From positions 33,427,155 to 33,491,154 of the forward strand of contig NC_088712.1 of NCBI RefSeq assembly GCF_963576615.1: DNA of 64,000 nucleotides, read 5' to 3'. Within the stretch, counting starts at the first letter, position 1; every line of letters begins with the position of its first letter. The position numbers and the translations under genes were made by a program. Under the pieces are notes generated by a model. That model had not been told where the DNA came from. It searched no databases and was given only the letters and a program-made list of their open reading frames with translations. Shown in pieces: positions 25,201 to 34,613 of the stretch. The stretch is from Watersipora subatra. Lineage: Eukaryota; Bryozoa; Gymnolaemata; Cheilostomatida; Watersiporidae.

Positions 25201-28033
25201 AATATCTTTATACGGTAATATCTTTATGCGGTAATATCTTTATACGGTAATATCTTTATGCGGTATTATCTTTATACGGTTATATCTTTATATGGTAATA
25301 TCTTTATCTTACAACAAAATTAAATAGCTAGCATTTTTACAATAGAGCCTAAACAGTTGTACTTTCATTTAAAAAAACAAGCTCTTTATGTTCATTATCA
25401 TCTGGTTTGCCATAAGGTCACCCAAGACAGGTACTATCGGTTATATTCTGTTGAGAGGTTTTTAATGATATACTGTTAATTTAGGCTAGACAGAACAAGT
25501 AATAACGGAAGAATAGCCAAAACATAATACTACATTGTAGACTGTAGAGAGAAAATATCGCACCAAAGCACTTGGCGCAATGAGGGATGCGGCGGTCAAA
25601 GTTAAATAGGCTTGCATATTACTGCTAAATTCCTTGTGTGATTGTCAGTTCTGTTCTCTAGAGGCAGGAAAGCTTGCGCTGACTAACTTTATAAAAGACC
25701 AAGGAGTAACAGGGGATAATAATACAGTTATGACTCTAGTCGACGAGGATGGTAACCAGGTGCTGCTCGTACAGCAGCCTGGTGATCCGGGTGGAGCCGG
25801 TGATGCAACAGTTAGTGACATGGAAGGAGAAACGAGTGTTAGTACTATGGCAGAGGAGATAACATCTGTCACGGAGGAGACTACTACTGAAGATCTACAA
25901 ATAGGTTAGTGACAGAGATTACTTTTAGCCATCTCAAAATAATACAGCTATTTTATATAGGTATATGGTATTTTATAGTAAGGTTTCTGTTAGTTAAATT
26001 AAAGGGTCGACTAATATCCAGTCAACTAATAACTAACATGAGCATCATAGTACCCAGTCAACTAGTATTTAACATGATCATCATAGTACCCAGTCAACTA
26101 ATATCTAACATGAGCATCATAGTACTCAGTCGACTAATATCTAACATGAGCATCATAGTACCCAGTCAACTTATATCTAACATGAGCATCATAGTACCCA
26201 GTCAACTAATATCTAACATGAGCATCATAGTAACCAGTCAACTTATATCTAACATGGTCATCATAGTATCCAGTCAACTAATATCTAACATGAGCATCAT
26301 AGTACCCAGTCAACTAATATCCAACATGAGCATCATAGTACCCAGTCAACTTATATCTAACATGAGCATCAAAGTACCCAGTTAACTAATATCTAACATG
26401 AGCATCATAGTACCCAGTCAACTAATATCTAACATGGTCATCATAGTACCCAGTTAACTAATATGTAACATGAGCATCATAGTACCCAGTCAACTAATAT
26501 CTAATATGAGCATCATAGTACCTCATCGTCATTGCATTTGCTGTAGCTTAGATCTAGCTTTATTCAATATGGTGGTGACAAGTGTTTAGAACTACCCAGT
26601 AATATTGATCCTTTCTTTATCCAATATGGTGGTGACAAATTTGTAGAACTACCCAGTCATATTGATCCTTTCTTTACCCAATATGGTGGTGAGAAATTTG
26701 TAGAACTACCCAGTCATATTGATCCTTTCTTTACCCAATATGGTGGTGAGAAATTAGTAGAACTACCCAGTAATATTGATCCTTTTTTTACCCAATATGG
26801 TGGTGACAAATTTGTAGAACTAAGTCATATTGATCCTTTTTACAAATCCCTGAAGCCTAACATTGCTTGCTCGTCATCGCACCTCATAACATCCTTCAAT
26901 TTGTCCAAATAATTTTGGTTGAAAGGTTTCTTTGTAGATTAGTGCTCAAGTAAACCAGGTCACAATTTGGTTTACTTTGTTTTTAGCATTAACCCGTTTG
27001 ACACGCAATCCACTTTGATTAGACTAGTAACAATATAGCTAAAGGCGGCTAACACTTTGTTTTGGCCCGCAACTTTTCAAAACCCAAGGCATCCATACAT
27101 TTACAGGCTAAATCAAGTTCTCTATCCACTTATGAAGACAATCGCTGTACTTATGAAGACAATCACTTTACTTATGCAGACAATCACTGTACTTATAAAG
27201 ACAATCACTGTACTTATGAAGACAATCACTGTACTTATGCAGACACTCACTGTACTTATGAAGACACTCACTGTACTTATGCAGACAATCACTGTACTTA
27301 TGCAGACACTCACTGTACTTATGCAGACACTCACTGTACTTATGAAGACACTCACTGTATTTATGAAGACACTCACTGTACGTATGAAGACACTCACTGT
27401 ACGTATGAAGACACTCACTGTACTTATGAAGACAATCACTGTACTTATGCAGACACTCACTGTACGTATGAAGACAATCACTGTACTTATGAAGACACTC
27501 ACTGTATTTATGAAGACACTCACTGTACGTATGAAGACACTCACTGTACTTATGCAGACAATCACTGTACTTATGCAGACAATCACTGTACTTATGCAGA
27601 CAATCACTGTACTTATGAAGACACTCACTGTACGTATGAAGACACTCACTGTACTTATGCAGACAATCACTGTACTTATGAAGACACTCACTGTACTTAT
27701 GAAGACACTCACTGTACTTATGAAGACACTCACTGTATTTATGAAGACACTCACTGTACGTATGAAGACACTCACTGTACTTATGCAGACAATCACTGTA
27801 CTTATTGCTGATTACAAGGGAAACAATTTTGGGCAAGAAATATGTATGAGGATGAGAATGGAAAAAAGGTGAATAATTGGTGAAAAATTCTGTGAATATT
27901 TATTATTCTTTCAGAGGAATGTTTATCATTGATATCGTATATGCATCTGTAATGACCTTGACAGCTGAAATGTTCAATTGCAGATACAAGGAGAGTAGGA
28001 GAGGCTAAGTTGCTGGAAGAGTCTGTTGAATGA
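13188..28033 (+). CDS. GABPB: GA-binding protein beta subunit, nine coding exons, 369 aa
   Basis: The coding exons are 13188-13295, 15091-15288, 16421-16519, 17215-17295, 20433-20558, 22097-22214, 24244-24330, 25662-25904 and 27984-28033. All join in frame to 369 residues plus TGA. The start [17 protein letters not shown] and the block GAPFTTDW are diagnostic of GABPB. Ankyrin repeats follow: [12 protein letters not shown] (39-50), [11 protein letters not shown] (73-83), [11 protein letters not shown] (106-116) and SPMDIALG. The motif [11 protein letters not shown] matches the family's conserved ATLAALAEA, and [16 protein letters not shown] parallels its activation region. In animals the ankyrin part binds the ETS protein GABPA to form NRF-2/GABP, which drives ribosomal and mitochondrial genes. 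The model lacks the C-terminal zipper used for tetramer formation in vertebrates. Introns carry hAT-like and Harbinger-like elements and minisatellites. Confidence 0.93.
13296..15090. other. GABPB intron 1: no feature recognised
   Basis: About 1.8 kb of AT-rich sequence. A stretch around 14300-14440 has fragments such as GGTAAAAACTG and TTTTACCGCGGG that faintly resemble the ends of the hAT-like element in intron 5, too weak to call. No exon is supported. Confidence 0.4.
15091..15288 (+). CDS. GABPB: GABPB coding exon 2 (ankyrin repeats)
   Basis: A 198-bp exon, acceptor CTGTAG and donor GTAGGT, phase 0 at both ends. It encodes residues 37-102 with [29 protein letters not shown] and the following helices, very close to vertebrate GABPB. 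Confidence 0.96.
15525..15722. repeat. 13/19-bp minisatellite in GABPB intron 2
   Basis: Alternating units built from GCTGATCGGTAAT (13 bp) and GCTGATGCTGATCGGTAAT (19 bp), about 12 in total. The 6-bp GCTGAT is duplicated within some units. Confidence 0.9.
16421..16519 (+). CDS. GABPB: GABPB coding exon 3 (ankyrin repeat)
   Basis: A 99-bp exon encoding exactly one ankyrin-length unit, residues 103-135, [18 protein letters not shown] through STHHLDK. Acceptor CTTGTAG, donor GTAATT, phase 0. Confidence 0.95.
17215..17295 (+). CDS. GABPB: GABPB coding exon 4 (ankyrin C-cap)
   Basis: An 81-bp exon encoding [20 protein letters not shown] and LQTATTN, the counterpart of the vertebrate KTAFDISIDNGN segment. 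Acceptor TTTGGTAG, donor GTGAGT, phase 0. Confidence 0.88.
18186..18623. mobile_element. Short inverted-repeat element (MITE-like) in GABPB intron 4
   Basis: Left end TACCGTACTTGTCGGACTAT; the right end, read on the other strand, starts TACCGCACTTTTCGCACTAT. About 20 of the first 27 positions match. CGCACCCTTATATAA is found near both ends. Internally, 18337-18390 is a near-perfect hairpin with 25-nt arms (GGCATGCTAGTTACGGAAC). No coding frame, so probably a non-autonomous DNA transposon. Confidence 0.55.
19135..19890. repeat. 27-bp GC-rich minisatellite in GABPB intron 4
   Basis: About 28 copies of a unit containing CATGTAGGCGCTGCCCATCG. It is conspicuously GC-richer than the surrounding intron. 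Some units are partial (CATGTAGGGGCTGCC), giving mixed 15- and 27-bp spacing. The open minus-strand frames are repeat translations. Confidence 0.95.
20433..20558 (+). CDS. GABPB: GABPB coding exon 5 (linker)
   Basis: Encodes residues 163-204, an acidic polar linker starting [20 protein letters not shown]. Acceptor ATATGCAG; the chosen donor AAG|GTGCTA is in phase 0. A longer exon ending near 20597 would also keep phase if the hAT-like insertion were absent, so the 3' boundary is uncertain. Confidence 0.65.
20598..21548. mobile_element. hAT-like non-autonomous element in GABPB intron 5
   Basis: Ends CAGGGTTGGCAT and ATGCCAACCCTG are perfect 12-bp inverted repeats, flanked by the 8-bp direct repeat TCATTCGT (20590-20597 and 21549-21556). 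CAGGG-type termini with an 8-bp target duplication are hallmarks of hAT transposons. The 951-bp interior has no transposase. It is inserted about 40 bp after the chosen exon 5 donor. Confidence 0.9.
21668..21985. repeat. 27-bp minisatellite in GABPB intron 5
   Basis: About 11 copies of a unit containing CTCATCTATACATGTTTATA. It ends about 110 bp before exon 6. Confidence 0.95.
22097..22214 (+). CDS. GABPB: GABPB coding exon 6
   Basis: Acceptor TTGCAG, donor GTTAGT, ends in phase 1. It encodes [17 protein letters not shown] followed by [15 protein letters not shown], the conserved post-ankyrin motif of GABPB. Confidence 0.88.
22287..23099. mobile_element. Harbinger-like MITE in GABPB intron 6
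   Basis: Termini AGCCGTGGTCACACGA and, on the other strand, AGGGGTGGTCACACGA match at 14 of 16 positions and are flanked by TTA on both sides. A 3-bp TTA/TWA duplication with GTCACACGA-type ends is typical of PIF/Harbinger elements. The 813-bp interior has no transposase. GGTTCGGC words recur near both ends. Confidence 0.7.
23331..23745. repeat. 33-bp minisatellite in GABPB intron 6
   Basis: About 12.5 copies of a unit containing CCCTAGTAATAGACTTGAAT. The period is divisible by 3, so both strands remain open for more than 160 codons; this is not a gene. Confidence 0.95.
24244..24330 (+). CDS. GABPB: GABPB coding exon 7
   Basis: Acceptor TTTTGTAG, phase 1 to phase 1, encoding [20 protein letters not shown] and DTDTPFALT. 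The donor ACAG|GTCCTA is the first unit of the 16-bp minisatellite that follows. The exon is supported by phase and splice sites and not by a strong domain match. Confidence 0.7.
24331..24886. repeat. 16-bp minisatellite GTCCTACTTTCACATT at the start of GABPB intron 7
   Basis: About 34 variant copies. The first copy begins exactly at the GT of the exon 7 splice donor, so the donor is part of the array. All + frames are open through the array because the unit lacks stops in this register. Confidence 0.95.
25066..25308. repeat. 16-bp minisatellite in GABPB intron 7
   Basis: About 15 copies of TATCTTTATACGGTAA with A/T variants in the last positions. Unrelated in sequence to the other 16-bp array in the same intron. 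Confidence 0.95.
25662..25904 (+). CDS. GABPB: GABPB coding exon 8 (activation region)
   Basis: A 243-bp exon, acceptor TCTCTAG, donor GTTAGT, phase 1 to phase 1. It encodes a Gln/Val-rich hydrophobic motif, [20 protein letters not shown], followed by an acidic Ser/Thr/Glu-rich stretch, resembling the transactivation domain. Retaining the intron would end the protein two codons later. Confidence 0.85.
26012..26525. repeat. 37-bp minisatellite in GABPB intron 8
   Basis: About 14 copies of a unit with CAGTCAACTAATATCTAACA followed by TGAGCATCATAGTACC. It starts about 110 bp after exon 8. Confidence 0.95.
26565..26840. repeat. 57-bp minisatellite in GABPB intron 8
   Basis: About 4.8 copies of a unit containing CAATATGGTGGTGACAAATT and ACCCAGTCATATTGATCC, directly following the 37-bp array. 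Confidence 0.9.
27127..27806. repeat. 21-bp minisatellite in GABPB intron 8
   Basis: About 32 copies of CTTATGAAGACACTCACTGT plus A, with GAAGAC/GCAGAC and ACTC/AATC variants in mixed order. The 21-bp period leaves four frames open over 220 codons. The array lies about 180 bp before exon 9. Confidence 0.95.
27984..28033 (+). CDS. GABPB: GABPB coding exon 9 (C-terminus)
   Basis: After acceptor CAATTGCAG the frame gives [16 protein letters not shown] and TGA (28031-28033). This is short and has no leucine zipper, unlike vertebrate beta-1 isoforms. Phase agrees with exon 8. Confidence 0.7.
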
Positions 28034-28562
28034 GGCAGCCGCCGGTCATCCGTCCAACATCTTCAGCTCATTCTCATTAGCTCAGGCTATGCAAGCTTAT
28101 AGGCTCAATGGCTTTGTTATTTATTGGCGAATGTCTAGTGTCTGGAGGACTGCCTTATCGGTTGTTGTCAACCAGTTATTTGAATATTGTTGAAGAGTCT
28201 TAGTAAAGGTATGAGATTATCTCAAGTTTATCTCAAGTCTATCTCAAGTAATACCTAGCTGCAGTTTTTCAAATCATTTTCTTTACTTACTGACATCTGC
28301 ACACCGAATAACTTTTGATAGTCTCTGCATAACTGTGGGATTAGCTATAATCACTCTAAAATCGCAGTTAGATCTTTTGAAGTTTTACAGTATATGTGGC
28401 CACACTTGCTGTTTCATAGGATTGTCAAGTTGTTCTGTAATCTTTTTTTGCTCTGATTGAGATGTTAGATTTAGAGCGGTCGGCTTGTTGTTTGTCGAAC
28501 ATTCTGGTTGTAAATAAGATTTTCACCTACTTGTTGATAGAAATATTTCATATACATTTGTC

Positions 28563-28568
28563 AATAAA
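28563..28568 (+). other. Candidate polyadenylation signal of GABPB
   Basis: AATAAA about 530 bp after the stop codon. The interval 28034-28560 has no other recognisable feature and is presumably 3' UTR. Confidence 0.55.
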
Positions 28569-28599
28569 TTGTACATAGAGGTAATATTTAAAATTTGCA

Positions 28600-29289
28600 T
28601 TTAGCCGTGATGCAAACTCAAGGTGCCGTATTAGACCGACCATGTATGTATCATCACTAATGGTCATATTGGGTTATATTAGTATATCATCCGTACATAC
28701 AGCTTGATGACTACTGCAAATGATTTTGTGAAAATACTAAAATACAAATTTGACTATAGCGGTTTCCCGCTAGGTTCAGTAGAATGCGAGTAGGATGGTT
28801 TTGATGCACCGATTTTAATTAAATTTATTACAAACCGTGATTAAATTTATTATTAAAACCGTGAAATCTACAAACTATCAAAGGCAACAATAGCTTAAAA
28901 TTAGAAAGAAATACACTCATTCACAAATACACATAATAATACTAATACACAAATTCTCAGAATGCATGAGAAGTTATCGCAATTACAATGTATTACAAAG
29001 GCAATGAAATAATATTAATAAAAACATACCTTTTGCTATCTGCCAACTCGCAGTACTGTTACTGTTAGAAAAATGTGATAAAATTATTGGAATTCAGAGT
29101 TTACTAACTTTGACTGCTGTAAAGTTGGCTGCGATCTAATTGCTATTGCTGGGTGGCGGATTGCCAAACATTAAGAAAAACACTGCTAAACAACACCAGA
29201 CCGGTCAACCCAATTTGAACAGATCTCCTCGTCCAATCACAAACCAGGCAATGCTGCCCCAGGCAGAGACAGTCTCCATTGCCTAAACT
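28600..29289. other. Intergenic, nothing recognised
   Basis: AT-rich sequence downstream of GABPB with no supported exon, RNA gene or tandem repeat. Confidence 0.5.
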
Positions 29290-29383
29290 TGCCCAAACAT
29301 ACATAAAAATTGTATCGACAATATGGAGTCAGTTTTTATCAACCTCTCAAGCAAGAACTTTATCGAATTGTGGGCCTGCCCAT

Positions 29384-29925
29384 AGAGCCACTGCGGTCAT
29401 GTGGTCTTGCCCATTGAGCCACTGTGGTCTTGTTGTTTAGTGGTTTGGCCCATCGAGCCACTTTGGTCTTGTTGTTTAGTGGTTGGGCCCATCGAGCCAC
29501 TTTGGTCTTGTTGTTTAGTGGTTGGGCCCATCGAGCCACTGTGGTCTTGTTGTTTAGTGGTTGGGCCCATTGAGCCACTGTGGTCTTGTTGTTTAGTGGT
29601 TGGGCCCATCGAGCCACTGTGGTCTTGTTGTTTAGTGGTTGGGCCCATCGAGCCACTGTGGTCTTATTGTTTAGTGGTTGGGCCCATCGAGCCACTGTGG
29701 TCTTATTGTTTAGTGGTTGGGCCCATCGAGCCACTGTGGTCTTGTTGTTTAGTGGTTGGGCCCATCGAGCCACTGTGGTCTTGTTGTTTAGTGGTTGGGC
29801 CCATCGAGCCACTGTGGTCTTGTTGTTTAGTGGTTGGGCCCATTGAGCCACTGGTCTTGTTGTTTAGTGGTTGGGCCCATTGAGCCACTGTGGTCTTGTT
29901 GTTTAGTGGTCTTACTCAAGGTTCA
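29384..29925. repeat. 39-bp minisatellite in composite copy A
   Basis: About 14 copies of a unit with GAGCCACTGTGGTCTTGTTG and TTTAGTGGTTGGGCCCATC. Compared with the 31-bp unit of copy B it carries an extra TTGTTGTT block after GGTC. The frames on both strands are open only because 39 is divisible by 3. Confidence 0.95.
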
Positions 29926-29969
29926 CTGTGGTTTTGTTGTTTAGTTGTTTTGTGCATGGAGTCATTTTA

Positions 29970-30110
29970 GTCTAGGGGTAGCATCGTGGCTAGTCTGTGG
30001 TTCAAGTCCCACAATGAGCTGGTAGAAAGTGTGTCTGTTTGTAAATTGCCGCTGCGCGCCCTTAAATCATAATTAAAGTATTTTATGACATTGTACAGCC
30101 TACAGACATC
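29970..30110 (+). repeat. tRNA-like SINE segment of composite copy A
   Basis: GGTTCAAGTCC at 29999-30009 is a canonical RNA polymerase III box B. It is preceded by GTCTAGGGGTAGC, a box-A-like word, and followed by a conserved tail (GCCGCTGCGCGCCC). It is not a complete tRNA. Confidence 0.6.
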
Positions 30111-30897
30111 TTTTACTGTACCACTAGTATGACAAGAGTTGAAAATAGTTGTAATTGAAATAATTTTAATTTATTTCTTAATGCTAACTGATTAACATAT
30201 TAGTTTATATACTATAGCACAATAGTGGTTCTCGCGGTGAAGAGCTGAAAAGGGGGTTTGACCTGTTTAGAGCAATAAAGTTGACATACGCTAGTTTGCT
30301 AGGCAAAGAAGACAGGATGATTCACACAAGACCTTGACAGCGCAAGAGTATTTTCTTTAATTGCAAAAGGTTTTTATTGATTCTGAAAGCAGCAAGTTGA
30401 GAGAAGAAAAGGACTGTTCTTCCCTGATAATGGTAAGTACGCGCCATAGAGCTTTTGTAGTTACAACTATTGTTAAGATACAAACAATCTTTATGATTTA
30501 ATTTAAAAATATTTACATAAAATACAATTTTGGTTCAAATTTTCCTAATATTTTCTAAAATTGCGTTTTGCATTTTCAATCAATAGCAAAGAAGTTGATA
30601 TTTTATCTCATTCTAAGCAGTCAAGTGTCTATTTTTAATTTTGACCAAATAAATTCCTCCACACGATATTTTGCAAGTGTTTTAGCACAAATACAGGTGC
30701 ACACATGTCCTTGTCATAGACTCACTCAGTAACCTCAGGCAATAAATACCACTGATTACATTTCTTGTAAATAAAGTTCAACTATTAAAATGCCTTTTTC
30801 GTCAAAGACTCCATAAATGTGGTCTATTAGAAGGTCAAATCTCAATGTTTAGCAAACAAGTTCAGAGAAGTGAATTATTGAATATTTGTTATTGTAA

Positions 30898-31107
30898 CTA
30901 TATAGCGGTAGAGTTCTTCCTGGTTGATATGTTAGTACCATACATCATGTTTATCAGCGTTTCTACTGCATTAATTCTTACATAGTTAGTATCTGTTCTG
31001 AGTTTCCTAATAGACAGCCTGCGCATATTAACTTCAGTTGTTGGTGCACAGGCTAGCCATAGAAATTCTAATTTCATGTAATACTGTTGACAGAAGATAA
31101 CTTGCAA
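30898..31107 (-). CDS. Short frame conserved in three composite copies (copy A)
   Basis: Sixty-nine codons, including MKLEFLWLACAPTTEVNM and the stretch RKLRTDTNYVRINAVETL. The corresponding frames at 34359-34613 (+) and 61471-61692 (-) differ by only a few residues. I recognise no family. The surrounding non-coding DNA is equally similar, so conservation may simply reflect recent copying. Confidence 0.25.
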   Translation of the reverse strand: MQVIFCQQYYMKLEFLWLACAPTTEVNMRRLSIRKLRTDTNYVRINAVETLINMMYGTNISTRKNSTAI

Positions 31108-31416
31108 GTCATTGCATAACTCTAGTTAAAGTTTCCCCATTAATTACATGGTGTGTTTATATGGTAGTGTTATTTTGGGAAGAGATTATTAACAAGCATA
31201 GTTGAGTGAACAACTTATTGATGAGCATACAATTTCCTCATGATTTTGGTCTGAACTAAATTAGGCTCCTGAAACTGTGTTTAACTGAAACCTCATGAAG
31301 GTAGTTGCAAAAACAATAGAAGATCTTGCTTATCATCATCTTTGAAAATTTATTTGTTTTTATCGATTGAGTCTGAGGGTGGACAACTCTTTAGTTGCCG
31401 GCCATTTACATTAATG

Positions 31417-31612
31417 ATGTGCGTGTTTGTGGTGCGTGTGTTGTGTGTGTGTGCGTATGCGCAGGTGAGTTCGTGCGTGTATGTGTGTGCGTGCGCGTTT
31501 GTGTGCGTGTGTTGTGTGTGTGCGTACGCGCGTGTGTGTTCGTGTGTGATTGTGGTGTGTGTGTATATGCGCGTGTTTGTGGTTTGTGTGTGCATGTGTG
31601 TGTGCATGTGTG
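31417..31612. repeat. GT-rich microsatellite in composite copy A
   Basis: Imperfect TG/TGCG dinucleotide tract; the counterpart in copy C is a CA tract at 33897-34080 and in copy B a GT tract at 62005-62215. Confidence 0.9.
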
Positions 31613-31650
31613 CAGTGAATATTTGTTGGTTAAATTACTTTCACTGCAAA

Positions 31651-32779
31651 AACACTGGAAAATACTATTTGCACAAATATGTCAAAATGTAGAAAGGTGG
31701 TTGTGTAGTTTAGTTCAAATCTGTGCACCAGAATATCCGGCTTTGATTCTTGTGCAGTGTGATTTTTGTCTTAATGCTCGTAACTAGCTGCGGGAAAATG
31801 GAAGGAAAAACACAGCTCTTATTATAGTCAAGGTTCTTGAACAATACGGAGACAACTCCAAATCATATGTCATTGACAGTTCTAGTAGGACCCTAGTCTC
31901 TATATTTGTTAATAAGATAAGGATGTCATTCTTATTAAAGGAACAAGAGGCGCCGTTTGGGCAATACGCAATTTGTTTACCTCGTTGGTGGTGCGGAAAT
32001 GACAAAAGCAAGTGTCAGCTCAAACATGCTGGTCAAATATAGAAAAAATCAAATGTATAAATAAAAAACTACAAGCTACAAACACTTTATTATATATATT
32101 TAGACTAGCTTAAGTTACTCAAACTCATCGGGTAAAGGAGCGGCAGCTACATTACCTGCCACCTTTTATAACGTGCTTTAAATCTTAAGCTAATGTGTAG
32201 CATAACAAATAGGAAATGTTTTCTAACAATCTGCTTTAGCTCTGTCTCGAGCTTTCAAATATTTAAAGTATGCATTGGCCGGAGACATACAGAAATAAAC
32301 AAACACCTTCATTTAAAAGTTAAAATGGTAAATGTGTATGTTAATTAAAAATAAAGTTTCTGTACAAAAACCTTTTCATTACCCGTGCAATACCAGGCAT
32401 TCAGCTGGTTCGCATATAAACCATAAAAATATCCACTGTTGAGATTTGTGTTGTCATTCATAAACAGTCATTGAAATATTAAGCAATAAGTGTTAAATAT
32501 CTTTACCAATAAATAAATATTGATTAAACATTATGTTCATACTTACTTACATTACTTACAATAAAGCATAGTACATGTAGAAACACACCCATACCCGCCA
32601 TCACTCAGACCTCTACGGCTCAATGTTCATGCAACATCATCTACCCTAACCATTAACAGAAACCATCAGATTTCTTCTAAAATTATGAGTTGTAGTCAAT
32701 CAGCTAGCGAACCCAAGGGATTAGTACACGCAGAGATTTTTAATGCAAATTGCTACCATGCTTTCCTGGCTGCAATCCA
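31651..32779. other. Spacer between composite copies A and C
   Basis: AT-rich. A word near 31810-31840 (CAGCTCTTATTATAGT) also occurs at about 33103-33120 in copy C, so part of this is related repeat sequence. No gene is supported. Confidence 0.4.
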
Positions 32780-32915
32780 TGAAAGCGTTTATTGAGGGAC
32801 GTCTGTAATGCATGCCAAAGGACATTCAGTTTATTGAGGGACGTCTTTAATATGTGCCCAAGGACATTCAGTTTATTGAAGGACGTCTGTAATGCGTGCC
32901 AAAGGGCATTCATGA
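32780..32915. repeat. Diverged minisatellite at the end of composite copy C
   Basis: About three units with TTTATTGAGGGACGTCTGTA, the complement of the 33-bp array in copy B (ACAGACGTCCCTCAATAAA), but with longer spacing (about 50 bp) and more divergence. Confidence 0.8.
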
Positions 32916-33221
32916 GTTTCTAATCAGATACATCCTCGTGCATTTATATGGAAAACGAAAGTTCTAAAAATGCTAATTAAGCCCTGTGTTGCTTGAAGTG
33001 GGCCAGTTTTTATATATAAATAATCTGAAGGTAATCCACGGAGCTCTCGCAGTCTGCTTCTTAAAAATCTTCCCTCACTAGGCAACTTTTTAGCCATGCA
33101 GAACTCTGCTCTTATTATAGTAAAGATTATTATGCGAAAACCGGAAGGCAGTGAATTATTCTCATTAAACTTTGATCGTTTTGTAATCTTCCGTGAAACC
33201 GTCCCACTGCAGAAATGATAC

Positions 33222-33775
33222 ACTGTTTTCTATACCTACACTGTTTTCTGACTTTTAACTTGTTGACTTAATAGACCTACACTACCTACACTATCTTCTG
33301 ACTTTTAACTTGTTGACTTAATAGACCTGCACTACCTACACTGTCTTCTGATCTTTAACTTGTTGACTTAATAGACCTGCACTACCTACACTGTCTTCTG
33401 ACTTTTAACTTGTTGACTTAATAGACCTGCACTACCTACACTGTCTTCTGACCTTTAACTTGTTGACTTAATAGACCTGCACTACCTACACTGTCTTCTG
33501 ACTTTTAACTTGTTGACTTAATAGACCTGCACTACCTACACTGTCTTCTGACTTTTAACTTGTTGACTTAATAGACCTGCACTACCTACACTGCCTTCTG
33601 AATTTTAACTTGTTGACTTAATAGACCTGCACTACCTACACTATCTTCTGACTTTTAACTTGTTGACATAATAGACCTGCACTACCTACACTGTCTTCTG
33701 ACTTTTAGCTTGTTGACTTAATAGCCCTGCACTACCTACACTGTCTTCTGACTTTTAACTTGTTGACTTACTGTC
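33222..33775. repeat. 50-bp minisatellite in composite copy C
   Basis: About 11 copies of a unit with CTGACTTTTAACTTGTTGAC and AATAGACCTGCACTACCTAC. It is the reverse complement of the array at 62345-63040. Confidence 0.95.
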
Positions 33776-33896
33776 AGACTGTAAGCGAGGGTATGATCAG
33801 GATTTCTATCACCCTCAATTGAACCTGTCAATAAAGCATCGAGAATATGCAAGTGAAGTTTGCATGAAATCGGCAAAAGATTGTGTAAGCTTATGC

Positions 33897-34080
33897 ATGT
33901 GCGCACATACACACATCGTACCAAGCCACGCGCACGCATGTATGCACGCGTGTGCACACACACCACACACTCAAGCACACGAACACACACGTGCATACGC
34001 ACACACCCCCACACACACGGGAACACACACGTGCATACGCACACACACAACACACACTGCACGCATCACACACACGCACT
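33897..34080. repeat. CA-rich microsatellite in composite copy C
   Basis: Imperfect CACACG/CACACA tract corresponding to the GT tracts of copies A and B. Confidence 0.9.
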
Positions 34081-34358
34081 TCATTAATGTAAATGGCCAG
34101 CAACTAAAGAGTTGTCCATCCTTAGACTCAATCGATAAAAGCAGATAAGTTTTCAAAGACGATGATAAGTAAGTACTTCTATTGGTTTTGCAACTACCTT
34201 CATGAGAGTTGTAGTTAAACACAGTTTTAGGAGCTTAAATTAGTTCAGACCAAAATCATGAGCAAATTGTATGCTCATCAACAAGTTGTTCACTCAACTA
34301 TGCTTGTCAATAATCTCTTCCCAGAATAATACTACCACATAAACACACCATGTAAATT

Positions 34359-34613
34359 ATGGGAAAACATCAAGTAGACTTATGCAATGACTTGCAAATT
34401 TTACGCATTGTTATCTACTGTAAGCTGTATTACATGAAATTAGAATTTCTATGGCTAGCCTGTGCACCAACAAATAAAGTTAATATGCGCAGGCTGTCTA
34501 TTAGAAAACTCAGAACAGATACTAACTATGTAAGAATTAATGCAGTAGAAACGCTGATAAACATGATGTATGGTACTAACATATCAACCAGGAAGAACTC
34601 TACCGCTATATAG
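34359..34613 (+). CDS. Short frame conserved in three composite copies (copy C)
   Basis: Eighty-four codons, the longest version of the conserved frame, with KLYYMKLEFLWLACAPTN and MMYGTNISTRKNSTAI before TAG. No known domain is visible. It may be a by-product of recent duplication. Confidence 0.25.
   Translation: MGKHQVDLCNDLQILRIVIYCKLYYMKLEFLWLACAPTNKVNMRRLSIRKLRTDTNYVRINAVETLINMMYGTNISTRKNSTAI

Larger units (their letters stand above)
29290..31650 (+). mobile_element. Composite repeat, copy A
   Basis: It shares, in the same order, long near-identical blocks with 59524-62215: CGACAATATGGAGTCAGTTT, a minisatellite, a tRNA-like box B segment, GACATTGTACAGCCTACAGA, AGCAAGTTGAGAGAAGAAAA, a short conserved frame and a GT tract. 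The inner part is also present inverted at 33890-35130. No transposase, reverse transcriptase or clear terminal repeats were found, so the class is unknown. Confidence 0.75.

Noticed and set aside
27057..27872. Four overlapping frames of 220-270 codons at the 21-bp array
   Set aside because: A period divisible by 3 without stops keeps many frames open; the sequence is intronic in GABPB.
29999..30009. Functional tRNA gene
   Set aside because: Only a box B and a degenerate box A are present; no acceptor stem or cloverleaf could be formed. Treated as a SINE head.
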